Shown here: positions 13,126 to 24,984 of the stretch, piece after piece
How positions within the stretch are numbered: position 1 is the first letter of the stretch
Layout of the letters: each line of letters begins with the position of its first letter
Assembly (NCBI GenBank): GCA_007922195.1
Contig: ML682001.1
Location: 316,084 to 380,083 of the forward strand
Source: Podocnemis expansa
Lineage: Eukaryota > Chordata > Testudines > Podocnemididae
DNA: 64,000 bases
Reading direction: 5' to 3'
Notes under the pieces: generated by a model
Database searches by the model: none
What the model was told of the DNA's origin: nothing
What the model saw: the letters and a program-made list of their open reading frames with translations, nothing else
Made by a program: the position numbers and the translations under genes

Positions 13126-13265
13126 ATCCTAGCCAATAGACAAGGAGCTCTTGGAGATGTCATTGAGGCAGGGCCTGTCCTTCTGTTACTTGTAAATTCT
13201 TTAGTACAATGGGGCTGTGACAAAAGAAATAACAGTTAATAGAAGTGCTAAGTACCTTGCAGCAT

Positions 13266-13281
13266 TCTTTCTTTCTTTCTT
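13266..13281. repeat. Short (TTCT)n microsatellite
   Basis: Four copies of the tetramer TTTC/TTCT in tandem. Confidence 0.6.
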
Positions 13282-13348
13282 TGTAAAATGGAAAGCATTA
13301 ATTGAGGGTTTATTTTTGTTGAGACCCAGTCTTGCAAGCTCCTATGCA

Positions 13349-13848
13349 CAAGGCCATCCCTAGGGGGTGTGGGTCCCCAGGCAAATCGCCCTCTGCGGGC
13401 GCCCCGCTCACTCCCCAGCACTGGGGAGTAGGGCTGGCCAGCCCAGGGGAGGGGCAGGCCCCTGCGCTGGCCATCCTAGGACAGGGAGCAGGCGACCCAG
13501 CCGAAGGGGCGTTCTGGTTCAGCACTGACAGTCAGCCCACTCTCCCCACCACACGCGCTGCTTTCGGCTCTGTGCCAGAGTAGTGGGGAGGGAAGGGAGG
13601 CAGCATAGCCAGGCAGGTAGTGATACTGGCTCCACGCTGCCTCCTACCCCCTCCCCGCTGCTCCAGCACAGAGCCGAGAGCAGCACATGTGGGGGGGGAG
13701 GCAGACCAGCAGCACTGAACTGGCTGCCCTTTTGTCCAGCTCACCTGGTCCCTGGCATGGAGGAGCAGTGGTGTGGGCCTCATGGGGCCCCCCAAAGTGC
13801 GGGGCCCTGGGCAGCTGCTGCGGTCACCCTAACTTTGAGATGGCTCTG
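13349..13848. mobile_element. GC-rich hAT-type element
   Basis: The left end CAAGGCCATCCCTAG and right end AGATGGCTCTG are imperfect inverted repeats. The flanking octamers CCTATGCA (13341-13348) and CCTACGCA (13849-13856) differ at a single position, as expected of an hAT 8-bp duplication. The interior is GC-rich and carries several spurious open frames. Confidence 0.65.
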
Positions 13849-13884
13849 CCTACGCACATGAGTAACATAGAACTTTTGCCAAGT

Positions 13885-13974
13885 TCCAAAGGGGCAGCCA
13901 TGTTAGTCTAGTGCAATAAAACAAACAAGGAGTCTTGTGGCACTTAAAGACTAACAAATTTATTATTGCATATA
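13885..13974 (+). mobile_element. Foldback SINE-like element, copy 2 (left arm only)
   Basis: It begins TCCAAAGGGGCAGCC and continues through the shared arm (ACAAGGAGTCTTGTGGCACTT) to CAAATTTATTATTGCATA, where it is truncated. TGCCAAGT at the left and TGCCCAAGT at the right are likely remnants of a target duplication. Confidence 0.7.
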
Positions 13975-14589
13975 TTGCCCAAGTGACTTTAGATTCCATT
14001 TTGTTTATGTAAAATTCCACAAACAGCATGGAAGAAGGCAGAGGACTTAAAAGGTAGCTGGCACAACTATCATTTTGTCTTGATCTATAAAACCTTCAGC
14101 CAACATCTATCTCTCAATCTATTCACCTGCAAGTGAAACTGTGAAACAAAGGACTGAGGCCTTTCCAGGTATACCAGACAAACTACACAATCATAGAATT
14201 AGAAAATATTATGGCTGTAAGGGACCTCATGAGGTCATCTAGTCCAACTCCCTGCTAAAATCAGGGCCACTCCCACTAAATCATCCCAGCCAGGGTTTTG
14301 TCCAGTCAGGTCTTAAATTTTCCAAAGATGGAGTTTCCACCACCTCCCAAGGCAACATATTCCAATACTTCACCACTCTCTTAGTCAGAAAGTTTTTCCT
14401 AATATCCAACCTTGACTGCCCCAGCTGCAGCTTGAAACCATTGCTCCTTGTTCTGTCCTTTGTTACTGGGAGAACAGTCTAGCTCCCTCCTCCTTGGAGC
14501 ACACTTTCAAGTAGTTGAAGGTTGCTATCAAATTCCCCCTCAGTCTTCTCTTCAGCAGACTAAATAAGCCTAGTTCCTTCAGTCTGTCC

Positions 14590-14891
14590 TCATAAATCAT
14601 GTACTCCAACCCCCCTAATCATTTCTGTTGCCTTCCACTGAGGTCCTCTTAGTTTGTCAACATCCTTTTGGTAGTGGGGAGCCCAAAACTGGATGCAATA
14701 TTCTAGATGTGGCTTCAGCAGTGCCAAATAGAGGGGAATAATCACATCCCTCAGTTTGCTGGTAACGCTCCTACTGATGCAGCCCAATAGGCCATTGGCT
14801 CTTTTGGCGGCAAGGGCACATTGTTGAATCATATCCAGCTTCCTGTCCACCGTAACCCTCTGGTCCTTTTCTCCAGTGCTGCTACTTAGCT
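14590..14891 (-). pseudogene. CR1 ORF2 C-terminal fragment (continuation left of the hAT insertion)
   Basis: The minus-strand frame reads [17 protein letters not shown], then HLEYCIQFWAPHYQKDVDKL, the characteristic CR1 C-terminal block. The first part of the open frame, nearest 15090, is hAT sequence rather than CR1. Substitutions and the lack of the last residues mark it as a dead copy. Confidence 0.85.
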
Positions 14892-15306
14892 CAGGGGTTG
14901 GCAACCCCCAGCATGTGTGCCAAATTTGGCAAGAGGGCCAAACGACTTCCCTACTGGCCCCACCCCCAAGCATGGCCTGGAGGTTGGGGCCACAAGAGCT
15001 GGAGTGGCTTGGCTCAGCATGGGGGGCCAGAATGGTGTGGCATGGCTCGGGGGCCGGTGCAGCATGGGGCCTCATGTCAATTGGCCCCACAATGGAGGGG
15101 AGCAGGGTGGTTTAGCCCACTTCACCCTGAGGGACCTCAGCCATGGCCCCCCTCCCCACACACAGCGCTGCCTGCCTCCAGGGACCTTAGCCTTCTGCCT
15201 CCCAACCTGGAGTCCCTGGCTCTGCCCCTATTTGGCCCCACCCCCACCTGATGAGGGTGTGGTAGGTGGGGCTGGCACAGGGGCTGACAAAGGTTGCCAA
15301 CCCCTG
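14892..15306. mobile_element. hAT element inserted in CR1
   Basis: The ends CAGGGGTTGGCAACCCC and GGTTGCCAACCCCTG are near-perfect inverted repeats. They are flanked by a perfect 8-bp target duplication ACTTAGCT (14884-14891 and 15307-15314). The interior is GC-rich with no transposase. It clearly post-dates the CR1 it interrupts. Confidence 0.95.
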
Positions 15307-15309
15307 ACT

Positions 15310-15630
15310 TAGCTGATTGGTTCCCCTCCTGTAGCAGTACATGGGATTTTTCAGTGCTAATTGCAGGACTTTGCATTTGTCCTTGTCGAATCTAAAGAGG
15401 CTTTGTTTGGCCCAATGCTCCAATTGGTCTAAGCCTTCCTGAATGGCATCCTTACCCTCTAGCATATGCACCATTCTTCCCAGCTTGGTGTCATCTACAA
15501 ACTTACTGAACATGAAATCTATCCCATCATCCAGATCATTAAAGGAGATGCTGAATAAAATCGGCCCCCGGACCGACCCCTGAGGCACTCCATTAGTTAG
15601 TGGTTGCCAACTAGACACTGAGCCATTTAT
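15310..15630 (-). pseudogene. CR1 ORF2 reverse-transcriptase fragment (decayed)
   Basis: The minus-strand translation contains NGVPQGSVRGPILFSI, the conserved NGVPQGS/GP motif of non-LTR reverse transcriptases. It is followed by KFVDDTKL, which corresponds to the catalytic FADDTKL box with A changed to V. Downstream, DKCKVLQLALKNP matches the CR1 thumb region. The hAT insertion at 14892-15306 cuts the frame, so no functional protein is possible. The function would have been target-primed reverse transcription of CR1 RNA. Confidence 0.85.
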
Positions 15631-15924
15631 CCCTAGCTCCTGAGCCCAATGATCTAGCCAGTTTTCTATCCACCTTACAGTTCATTCATCCTGCCATGCT
15701 TCCTTGACTTGCTGAGAAGGATGCTGTGAGAAACTGTACCAAAAGCTTTCCAAAAGCCTGAAAACTTCAAATTCTACAAATGACTTGATTTACATGGACT
15801 TTTAATCATTGTATGTATGTGATTTGCTATTTTTGGTTAGACCCAAACTTGTATGATCTGGTACTGTGGCTGGCCTTTTGGGGACCATGGAGTTTTAAGT
15901 AACTTATCTCTTTACAGTCTAGGG

Positions 15925-17008
15925 CAGTGGTTCCCAACCAGTGTGCCGGGGCACACTGGTGTGCCGTGGCAACACGCAAAGTGTGCCGCGAGCATCCCTG
16001 AGAGCTGGAGTTAAAGTTCCCTCCCTGCTCAGCTCAGCCACATGGGCTGTGCAGGGCTGGGAAAGGCAGGGGTTAAAGTAAGGGGGAAGGCACTGAAACA
16101 CAGTTCTGGCGCCCCCTATTCTTAGGCAGGCAGCCTTCTGGCCCCCCTAAAAATAGAGGAAGGCACCGGCACACAGAGGTCCAGGGGGCCCCTATAAATA
16201 GCAGGAGCAGCCCGAACACACTGTTCTGGTGGCTCCACCTTAGGCCCAGCCAGCAGACTGCTGCAGGAGGCCAGGAGTGTGTGAAGCTCCCCCTGCAGGG
16301 CAGAGCAGCTTGTGTCTGCTGGCCTGAAAACAGCCCAGATAAGGGCTTTGGAGGGGGGGCTGCTGGGGGTTGTGTGCAGCAGGTGTGTGTGTGTGTAGCA
16401 GAGGGTGTGCAGCTGGGGTTTTGGGGTGGCTGTTTGGTTGGGGGGGTATTGCTGGGGGTTGGGGTGGCTGTGTGTTGGGGGGGCTGGAGGCCTAGTTCTG
16501 GCCCCTGCACTGATGGGAGTGTCCATCACAGGCAACAGAGGCTGGGGAAGGAGAGGATGGGACCCACTGGGGTGGGAGGGAGCAGCAGTGGGGTGAGGAT
16601 TTGTCCTGGGTGCTAGGGAGCCACTGTGGAGAAGTGGGAAGTGGGTGCTGTGCCATACTCCCCTGCCCTACCTTCCCACTCCCCAGGTTCCCCCTGCCCC
16701 CCCAAAACCACTCTCATTCTCCCTTCTCTCTTGCCACCCTTGTGCTGTTCCCCACATGGCTCCCCTTGTCCTCTTTTGCCACCCCTGCCCTGCTGTGCTC
16801 CCCGCACTCAATCCTGCAACTGCCCATGACTCCTGACCACCCATGTTTTGCCATTCCTGCTCTGCTACCCCTACTACCCCACATAGCAGCATTTCTGAAA
16901 CACTGTGCCATGGTTCATGAATATTCATGAGTTTTTAATAGTGGTATGCCTCAAAAAATTTGAAGGTATCAAGGTGTACCACAGCAGAGAAAAGATTGAG
17001 AACCACTG
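15925..17008. mobile_element. Long hAT element (about 1.1 kb) with GC-rich interior
   Basis: The ends are CAGTGGTTCCCAACC and GATTGAGAACCACTG. Target duplication octamers GTCTAGGG (15917-15924) and GTCCAGGG (17009-17016) match at 7 of 8 positions. The right part repeats the TGAATATTCATGAG motif found in the copy at 173-383. The central 16050-16880 is GC-rich with a TG run near 16384-16398 and contains no recognisable transposase. Confidence 0.85.
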
Positions 17009-17016
17009 GTCCAGGG

Positions 17017-18404
17017 GCTGGGGCCCCCTTACTTCTAGAAAGCCCCTTTCTCTCCTGAGAGTAGCCTCGTCAAACAAGAGACTCACATGCCACTCCTGCC
17101 TTCCAGTCAGGCTTCTAGACTGGTTATGGTGTGCAGACTGCACTGGTCTTTCAAACACTTGGTATGAGTTTGCAGACTCTCAATATGATTAAGGACAGCA
17201 GAAAGAGAAACCACGTTGTCTGAAAGTGTAGGAACATTTGAGATAAACTGAAGGAACTTTAAGTGATTTGGGAAAGGTACACAGCCAGCCTGGTCCAGAC
17301 CTGAGGAAAGAACATGAGTTTCTTGGTAGATATATTTTCTGAGAAGCTGCATCATCTGTCTTTGAAAGGGAAATATAAAGGCAGCAATCAGATAAGGTTG
17401 GGGAGAAATTACAGATCTCTTAGTGTGAGGAAGGATAGTTTGTGGATAAAATAAAGAATGGGAGGAAGGGGATCTTAATTCTGCTGCTGCCTCTGTCTTT
17501 TTGTGAAACCTTCAACAAGCCCTTCTACTTGCTTCCCTGTTTGTAAACTGATGACAATAATACGGGCCTTTCTTATAGAAGAGATTGGGAGGTTTCATTT
17601 CTGAACACTGCAGTGCTTTGCGTACTAAGTGAGGGCAGATCATTCTTAATAATTGCATTTCACTCCTGAGGAACAAACATCTTGAAATCTAGAAGTGGGA
17701 AACTAACAAAGTAGAACATGTGGGTAGACGCCTGGCATCACTGAACAAGCAGTTTTTTTTTTCTTCATCTATTGCTATGTTCAGAGGATGGGATTAGTGC
17801 AATAGTTGCCAAGGGGATTTTTCTGTTTGTGGCAGATTGTGCTGTCACGGGTTTTTCTTTGCAGAAGAAGAAAAAGTCAAATATCGAACACGGTAGTCGG
17901 TTTACAGCTCCAGTGGGAGTTTCCGTCCAAAACCAGTTTTGTTTCATGAAATGTTAGCAGACTGTTTGTGCCAAGGGAAAGAGAGCCACTCGCTCACCCA
18001 CCAGGATGGAGATGATAAGCTATTTAGCCCCATCCCCAACTGATTGGTGTTGCGATCAAAATCAATGTAGTGGGAATCAGCAAAGTAAATAGGGAAGGGG
18101 TTGTCCTGGCCATCAGTCAGATGTGTCTCAGTACCTTGAGGTATCTTGTTTTGCATCCACGTTATCTGGAAAAGAAAAATGTTTTGCAATAAACATTCTG
18201 ACTTTTAATCCCATTTAGGTCCCAAGAGTCTCGTTAGTAGAACATTATGCTTTTCTCATGACCCTTTGACAAGACAATGTTTTTGGTCTGCAGTAGTTGA
18301 TACTGGAATGAGCTTTAGGCACAAGATTTGGCAGGAAATAACAGCTCTTCATGCTGCCCTACAGAAGATAAAGCACCATTCTGGGAACGCACATGCACGT
18401 ATAT
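17017..18404. other. No gene recognised; MIR-like trace near 17480-17640
   Basis: Non-coding sequence. A degraded MIR-type core (ACTTGCTTCCCTGTTTGTAAACTGATGACAATAATA) occurs at about 17525-17560. No exon is supported on either strand. Confidence 0.45.
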
Positions 18405-18755
18405 CAGGGATGGCAACAGTTTTGGCCTGAGGGCCACATGTCACATATGGCCACTTGTAGCAGGGCACAGGTGGAGGGATGGAGCTTGGAGCCGGAGTGG
18501 CCAACTCTCCCCAGGAAAAGGGGTAGAGCTCCATTCCCCCTCCTTCCCAGCTTCAGCGGCAGCTTGTGTCAGGGCTGGAGCACTGCCGCTGCTCCACTTC
18601 CCTCCCAGTTCCAGCTGAAACGGGGGCGGGGAAGAGTGGCAGCAGGCTGGTTGCAGCACAAACCGCTGCTGGAAATGAAGGAGAGGGGTTGCTCTGAGCT
18701 GGCAGGCTGGAGGATAGGAGCTCCTGGCCTGCGGGGCATAGTTTGCCTGCCTCTG
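18405..18755. mobile_element. hAT-type element
   Basis: The start CAGGGATGGCAACAG and end TTTGCCTGCCTCTG are approximate inverted repeats. The early interior GGGCCACATGTCACATATGGCC resembles the element at 26030-26504. The flanking octamers are only weakly similar, so this is an older insertion. Confidence 0.6.
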
Positions 18756-20540
18756 GTCTAGATTAATGTCATTGCAATCATTGCTTTGAGTTTAAAAAAA
18801 AAATCTCTGACCAAGATGCATTCTCTCTTTATTTTAAGGGATGAATACTGGATAGGTTGGCAATCTCGAAAAGTAGTCCTGACCAAATCACCTTTTTTTT
18901 TGAGTGACTACAATACAGTGTGAGGATATAGGGTTGAATCAATATCACCATTGTATCTCATTCCTAGCCCAGACAAAAGCAACTGCCTGCAGCTGTGTCC
19001 AGTACAGCCTCAAGTGACTTTTAAAAACACCATCTGATAAAGGTGTGTGCATATAGAAGAATAGTTTCTTTCATTAGCCATAGAAAAAGCTCACTGTTTT
19101 CTCTTCTTTCCTCCCAGAACTAGCATTACAGTTTTCCTCCTCCTCAGCACAGTGTAACAAGCTGCTTGCCCCTATAAGGGCTAAAGGTTTGGGGCCAAGC
19201 AACTCTAGTTACGAAGTAGGCATATCTAACTAGGGATCAGGTGATTTCCCTATGTGGGCACCAGAAAGCTGCGGAGAGAAAGGAATGGCTGGTGAGACAC
19301 AACCAAAGGAAGCCGTGGCAGAGTCTCTAGAAGAGCTACCCTGAGCAGGAGTTGTATATGTCTCTTGCAGGACCCTTGCCTGGGGAGAAGGACTAGACCA
19401 AATCCTGGGAGCCTCTATGAAACTTGGACAAGTTTGCTTAGGCAGAACTAACTGGAGCCAACAAAGGTTAAAGACTGGAGAACAGATATGGCTGGGGCTC
19501 TTTAACTACAGGACACAGCTGCCATGCATAGAAAGGAAGAGGAAAGGAATGGTTTGTGGTGGAGGGGAAATATTGATCTAAACTGGGGAGAACAGTGAAT
19601 TGCTCTACCTACATTCTGCAGAGAGAAAGATGTTGACCAGCTGGTTTACAGGCTGGAAAGGGAAAATGATTTTTTGTTTTCTGAGTGTTCTTATCAGGGT
19701 TGTCAAGGGAGCCCTGCCCTTTGGCAGGATGTTCACAAATTCAGGGAGGACGAGGAAGAGAAAACAGAATTGCCACTAATTTTCCAAAGAGGCATCTAAT
19801 TTACGGTTCCTTAATTGTCACCTGGGCCTGATTTTTCAGCTGAAGCTCTGGTGATCCATATCTCTGACATTGTGGCTGCCAGTGTTTCTTAGTGGGCATG
19901 AAAAATGTAGCTACTCAAAATCTGTGGCCGTTTCTGAAGCTTTTGCCCTTAGCTTCTCTATTTTATTTTCCCCATCTGTAAAGCAGGGATTCTGACCCTT
20001 CCTCAGCTGCTCCCTCACCACACTATTATCACTCATAGTCTTTATACGGGGCTTTGCAGAAAGAAAGGACTCAGTTATTAAAACAGTCAAAGTTCAAGGG
20101 TTGCATAAAACCATGAGCACAGGTGGTTGAGTACATTCAGCCCTGCCCATCGCTTGTCCTGTTCAGGATGTTGGTTTCCTTTAACAGATGGAATGAGATA
20201 AATAGCTGAGCTATTCTAGTGCTTTATCTGAGCTGGAAATGAAATAAACAAAAATAACAGGCAGAAAGATTAACTCCTTTAGCTCCTGCTCTGGAGTAAC
20301 TGACAACTAGCCAACTTGATAGGAGAATACTGTCTTTTCCACCAAGAGGAAAACAGCAAACCAAACTTGTTTTTTTTAAATATCATTTTAGCATGATTTT
20401 CTCTAATCTTGGGCATTTTCAGCTGTGGTTATCTGTGGGAATACGGGGCTCAGGTGTGCATGTCTCAGTGCAAAGATGGTAGCAGGAAACTGGAGGGATT
20501 TCAGGAAAGAGCAACATGACAATTAGTAACATGGGGAGTG
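18756..20540. other. No gene; possible LTR-like repeat at about 19145-19680 and MIR traces
   Basis: From about 19145 (TGTAACAAGCTGCTTGCC) to about 19680 the sequence reads like a dispersed repeat with an LTR-like start, but no terminal duplication or poly-A signal confirms it. A MIR-like core (TTTCCCCATCTGTAAAGCAGG) lies at about 19966-19988. No exon is supported. Confidence 0.35.
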
Positions 20541-20554
20541 GTTTATAAGGAAAG

Positions 20555-20705
20555 ATTGTGGAGGCAGCATGGTGATAAGGCACCAGACTGACTCAGGTTA
20601 TGAGTCTTGGCTCTGCTATGTCCCTCCTGCGTGGCCTTGGGCAAATTACTCTCTGCATTTGCTCTCTCACCCCTTACCTTGTTTGGAGTCATCTCTGGGG
20701 AGGTG
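20555..20705 (+). mobile_element. MIR-like SINE
   Basis: GTGGAGGCAGCATGGTGATAAGGCACCAGACTGACTCAGG, then TTGGCTCTGCTATG and GGCCTTGGGCAAATTACT, follow the order of the MIR consensus: tRNA-related head, then conserved core. The 3' part is degraded. Confidence 0.65.
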
Positions 20706-21237
20706 CTTTCAGCAGTGCGTGTGTTTGTGTGTATATACGTACAACACGAAGCACAATGGGGCTCCACACACCATGGTAATAGAAAATTAAATCAAAGAAG
20801 TATTAAAAGCATCAGTAAGTAGGGAAGTGATAGCAGAAGACAAGAAAAAGGTAAGGATGAAGACAAATTACTTGGGGTGGCCAAAGGTGGAGAAACTATT
20901 CGTATTGCAATGAGTTTCGGAAAGGGGATATTTAAACTGAATCTCAGGACAACCATTGTGGCAGAGAGGTCTCTTGTAGTGTGAGGTTGATTCCCTGAGC
21001 AAGTAAAGATATGGCCTTTCATTTAGGACTTTTAAAACTAGATTATACAGAACAGGTAAATGTCTCCTGTGGAAAATGGGTGTGTCCTGCCAGGGAGATA
21101 GTTGGATACATTTTAATGTTTTTCCACCTCTAATTGCAATTACTTTGCAGCAACGATGCTGATTTGGAAGAATTATGATGAAATAGTGATGTTGGCCTTT
21201 TGCTATTGTTGTGAGGGGGGCATTAATGAGCATTACA

Positions 21238-21458
21238 CAGGGTGGTCTTAGTGAATCCAAGGCCCTGGGCAAAAACCAAGGATGCTCTCCCATCCTGGAC
21301 TTGCCCTGCGGCGCACCCATGGGCCCCCCAGCTGGCCCCCCACCCCTGCCATAGGTCTCACCGTCTGCTGCCAGCCCCCCAGCCAGGCCATCCTCCCCCC
21401 TCCCAGCTTGGGGCCCTGGGAAAATGCACAGGATGCCCCATAGCTAAGACCACCTATG
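21238..21458. mobile_element. Small GC-rich TIR element (hAT-like)
   Basis: The left terminus CAGGGTGGTCTTAG and right terminus CTAAGACCACCTATG form an 11-bp inverted repeat around a GC-rich interior (CCC/GGG-rich). The flanks do not give a clean 8-bp duplication, so the class assignment is inferred from the ends. Confidence 0.6.
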
Positions 21459-23755
21459 ATTAAGGAATAAATATAGGTACATAAAAGTATAACACCCATA
21501 TATGAGGCCCATCTGTTCTGCTTTCCCAATTTCACATAGATAAGCCATAAACAATGAAGGCACTGGTGCTCTGGCTAGCTGCCTGTCACCAGATTCAGAA
21601 GGATTCTTCCCCCCAATGCCTACAACATTCCCTGGGATTCTGGAATGCATGGGGCCTGGTCTTTAAAAGTTACAGCATTAGAGAAATGCCATGGAGTGGA
21701 ATGTCAGGCCTCACTTTGCTGGGCTAATGACAGTTCAGGTCCTAAGAAGCTTGCAGAAATCATGTGACAGATCCAATACAAACAGGCATGGCCAGGAGCC
21801 CAGAGACCTGTGAAATACACAGACATTTCTTCAGGAAAACTGATGAAGTAGATCAAGATGTCTCCAAAGAGATGTGGGTTCAGATTAAAGCCATAAATTG
21901 GGCCTGTGTTGTGCCTGGGAGATGCCATCTTTCAATTCTTTGTGTCAAAAGCACCAAGAAGTCTTCTTGTACCTTTATTGTTTGCTTGAAAACTTCCCAG
22001 CTTTAGTGTCTTGCCAATAAAGCAGCTCTTTCCGTTTGTTTGAACAAGGTGTGTAGAATAAAGAAAGCGCTCTACTCTTATCTACCTGTCTGAAGTCTTA
22101 AAAATAATGGCTAGCGAGTGATGGCAACACGGTTTACCCATGTGACCCCTTTGGAAGACTGTTCATCAAAGGCAGCAAAGAGTACACATTCCTTCTGAAA
22201 GCTTAGAAATGAGGGCAGTATGTTGTCTAAACTCCATCAGCATAATGGCCTGTACATATAACATGCTGTGATTACTGTTTGTAGATCAGATTTTCACTCT
22301 TCCTTAAAAGATGATTGTCACTGAAGATATCTCACTGGCAGCTAGCCATAAACAAGTGAATATAGATGTGACATTTGCTGCTATTGCAAGGAACTAACAG
22401 AATAATTGTAGAGTTTTGACATGCAGGTAAGCACAGCGAATATTTCCTATGGGCTAGAAGGTGACATCACCTAGAAAATTTGTGGGTAGGAAATGCTAAC
22501 TCACCTCCCCACCCCTGCAGCCGTTCTTTGTTCTTTCTGTTTGGAGCTGTTCTTACAAAATACACAGGAGAACCCTGAGGCTGCTCTAATTTTTGCAAGG
22601 GTCAAACTGGCATCCAGCAGGCCCCAGGACTGGTGACATTATCTCTACTCCATCCCATCCCTTCAGGTTCACCTTGGCAAAGCTCATTGCACCCAAAACT
22701 TGAGCCCTAAATATCCACAGATCAAATGTAGCATGTGAAGCCATTTGTGCTTCCCTCACCCATGAACTTTCCTGATCTAAGGGGATCTTCTTTACAGGGA
22801 AATGAGTAGTTCAGTCTTTATGGCTGTCACTCCTGCTAGGATTGCTAATTGGTGCCAATGGTGGTAGTTTTTTGAGGTGTGGACACCTGTTAAGGGGACC
22901 TTAACTGATATTACCAAACTCATTTCATGCAGGCTACAAAACTGTCAACAGGGGATGACAACTTGCAGCTGTTATTGAATGAGACTGGATTTGAACTGGA
23001 GACAGCTGAAGTGAAAAGCTCTGTTCGGCATGCCCAATCAATCCTTCAGCTGGCATCTGGGCCCATAACTGAGTTTCCTACTTCCAATAGCACTGACATT
23101 CTGCATCACGTGAGCTCTTAGAACTTGGCTTGGATCTATTCTGTAGCTGGCTCTAATCACCATAACTTCCACAAAACAAGTTTACATGAAAACATACAAG
23201 ATGAACTGCAGCAAATGCTACTGTAGTATTCTATGGTATTTCTGGCAAAATTGTACCTTCTTCCTTCCTTATATAAATGCCAGAGCTGAAGGTTGTTAAT
23301 TGCTTTATACCTTCCACTCCCATTGTTCCCCAAGTGCAGACACCACCCTTCTGAGCAAAGTGAAGCAAACAGGGACAGAGAATTAAAGCCTCTAACAAAC
23401 ATACATGCAATGGAGAAAGGGCTGATTTTGCTGGCAGCTTTCAAACTGGCTCTTGTACACCTGTAAACGTGAAACTTGATCAGTAATTCGGTTTGATGCA
23501 AACAGCACTTTGGTTTGCATCCTCCAGCGTTGCTTAAAACGGGTTTTTCTTGTTTTCCCTTTGTTCTGGCTGTGGGAAAGATCTGTCTGTGTTGTGGTGG
23601 TCTATCACATCTGCATTTGTGTGCTAAGGCACTCCAGAAGGAAATCAGTCCTGAAAGTAAAGGTGCAGAAGCTCTGAATTTGACACATAGAAACTATTGT
23701 TACGTGTTAGCTCTGTGTTCTTGAGGAATCAGAGCACAGTATCCAGCCTGTGCCT
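21459..23755. other. No gene recognised
   Basis: Unique-looking AT-rich sequence. A 64-codon open frame at 22927-23121 follows a TGCAG, but it shows no conserved motif and has no donor. No repeat with definable ends was found. Confidence 0.45.
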
Positions 23756-24650
23756 CCCTCCCCCCACACATCCCCCAACCTCTGCTTGAACTGAAAACCA
23801 AAAACAGTAGGAAATGGGAGACATCCTTTTCCTAATCTACCCATATCCAAAAGCCATCAGCACAATGGAGCTTCATTTGCATTGACTATGGAGAACCAGA
23901 CTCCAAAGCAGGAGCCGCACTGAACTCTGGGATTGAAGAAGCAGAGAAGCATTGCCTGATGGGGGATCTCACACCAAAACGAACAAACTCAGCAATTATC
24001 AGACCATTCTAGTCACAGACATGATAATTGATGCCCAAAATACTGAGTCTGCCTGACCGTATTGTGAGCTTCTCTGAACCATTACACCCAGCCAGGAATG
24101 TGTATTGGCCACGTAAACAAGTCCTTATAAAAAACCTTTACCCACATAGTAGTGTAGTGTGTGTCCTGTGCAAGTCCTGACTGGATCCTTTCTGAATCTT
24201 GTGTGAGTCTGGATTGAGTCCTGAGTCCTGATGCTTGGATCTAAAGCTGTATCATTTCCACTGGGATTTGGCTTTTCTTCCTTGCTGATTGCTGTGGGAG
24301 CTTTGTTTCCATCCAGCCTCTGACCCTGATCTGCACAACCTGGAAACCTTTCGGCTACACAGAGTGGTGAGACCCCCCACCCCCAAACTTCTCTCTCTCT
24401 CTCTCTCTCTCTCTCGGCCTGATACAGTAGAATCTAGGTAATATTGTAGCTGGGTGTTCTTCTTTCTTTGTATGTTTATCAATGCTGTAACTGGGTATGT
24501 TGGGGTATTCTTCTCTCCTTTGTAATTATTAGTAGTAGTACAAGTTTTAGATACCTAGCAATAAAATGACTTTTGTTATTAAGCCAGTTTCCAGACTCTT
24601 TTAAGACATCATTCCCTCTCCTTTGTGGTCTTGGTTTCTTTATATCACTT
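23756..24650 (+). mobile_element. Possible solo LTR or retroviral LTR remnant
   Basis: A promoter-like order of signals is visible: CTTATAAAAAACC (TATA-like) at about 24123-24135, a downstream segment rich in GAGTCCTGA repeats, a long CT run at 24391-24415, and AATAAAATGAC (polyadenylation signal) at about 24560, followed by a T-rich tract. This resembles the U3-R-U5 order of an LTR, but TG...CA ends and a target duplication were not located. It could instead be a different repeat class. Confidence 0.35.
24391..24415. repeat. (TC)n microsatellite
   Basis: An uninterrupted run of about 12 CT dinucleotides. Confidence 0.9.
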
Positions 24651-24728
24651 TGCAGAAACGCTTCTATTACCTAGCCAAAGATCCCTGTAATGCCCACAAC
24701 CCTGTAAGGTTTGCTCATTGATAGGGAT

Positions 24729-24984
24729 AGTAGCCTGATTGACTCCAGGGGCATATAAGGGTGACAGCTGACAAGTGCTGTTTTGACCCAGCCTGATTGA
24801 GTCCAGGGCATATAAGGGTAGCAGCAGAGAAGTGCTGTGTGACCCAGCCTGCTCAAGATCCATAATCAAGCCTAGTTTGGTGCGGTACAGGGGCACATAA
24901 GGGTAGCGGCTGAGAAGTGCTGTGTGACCCAGCCTACTGAGTTCAGGGACACATAAGGGGTCAGCTGAGAGTGCTGATAGACCC
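24729..24984. repeat. Minisatellite-like tandem repeat, about 55-60-bp unit, four units
   Basis: Four units each begin AGCCT, carry GTCCAGGG-like and CATATAAGGG or CACATAAGGG motifs, then AAGTGCTG, and end GACCC. They lie at 24729-24788, 24789-24844, 24845-24929 (with a roughly 27-bp insertion) and 24930-24984. The array starts just downstream of the LTR-like region at 23756-24650. Confidence 0.8.

Larger units (their letters stand above)
14189..15755 (-). mobile_element. CR1 LINE, 5'-truncated, split by an hAT element
   Basis: The minus-strand 3' end is marked by AATCATAGAATTAG, the complement of the CR1 ATTCTATGATT-type tail. It is followed by the widely recognised CR1 phrase AAGGGACCTCATGAGGTCAT. 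Moving right, the sequence enters the reverse-transcriptase portion of ORF2. It is interrupted at 14892-15306 by an hAT element. Sequence beyond about 15755 no longer resembles CR1, so this copy is a typical 5'-truncated insertion of roughly 1.15 kb. Confidence 0.9.

Noticed and set aside
15310..15630. Active reverse-transcriptase gene
   Set aside because: The frame is cut by an hAT insertion and carries an altered catalytic box; it is a CR1 fossil.
22927..23121. 64-codon open frame after a TGCAG acceptor-like site
   Set aside because: No donor follows, no motif is recognised, and the reading frame could arise by chance.
24729..24984. CRISPR-like array
   Set aside because: The units are directly adjacent tandem repeats without unique spacers, in a vertebrate genome.
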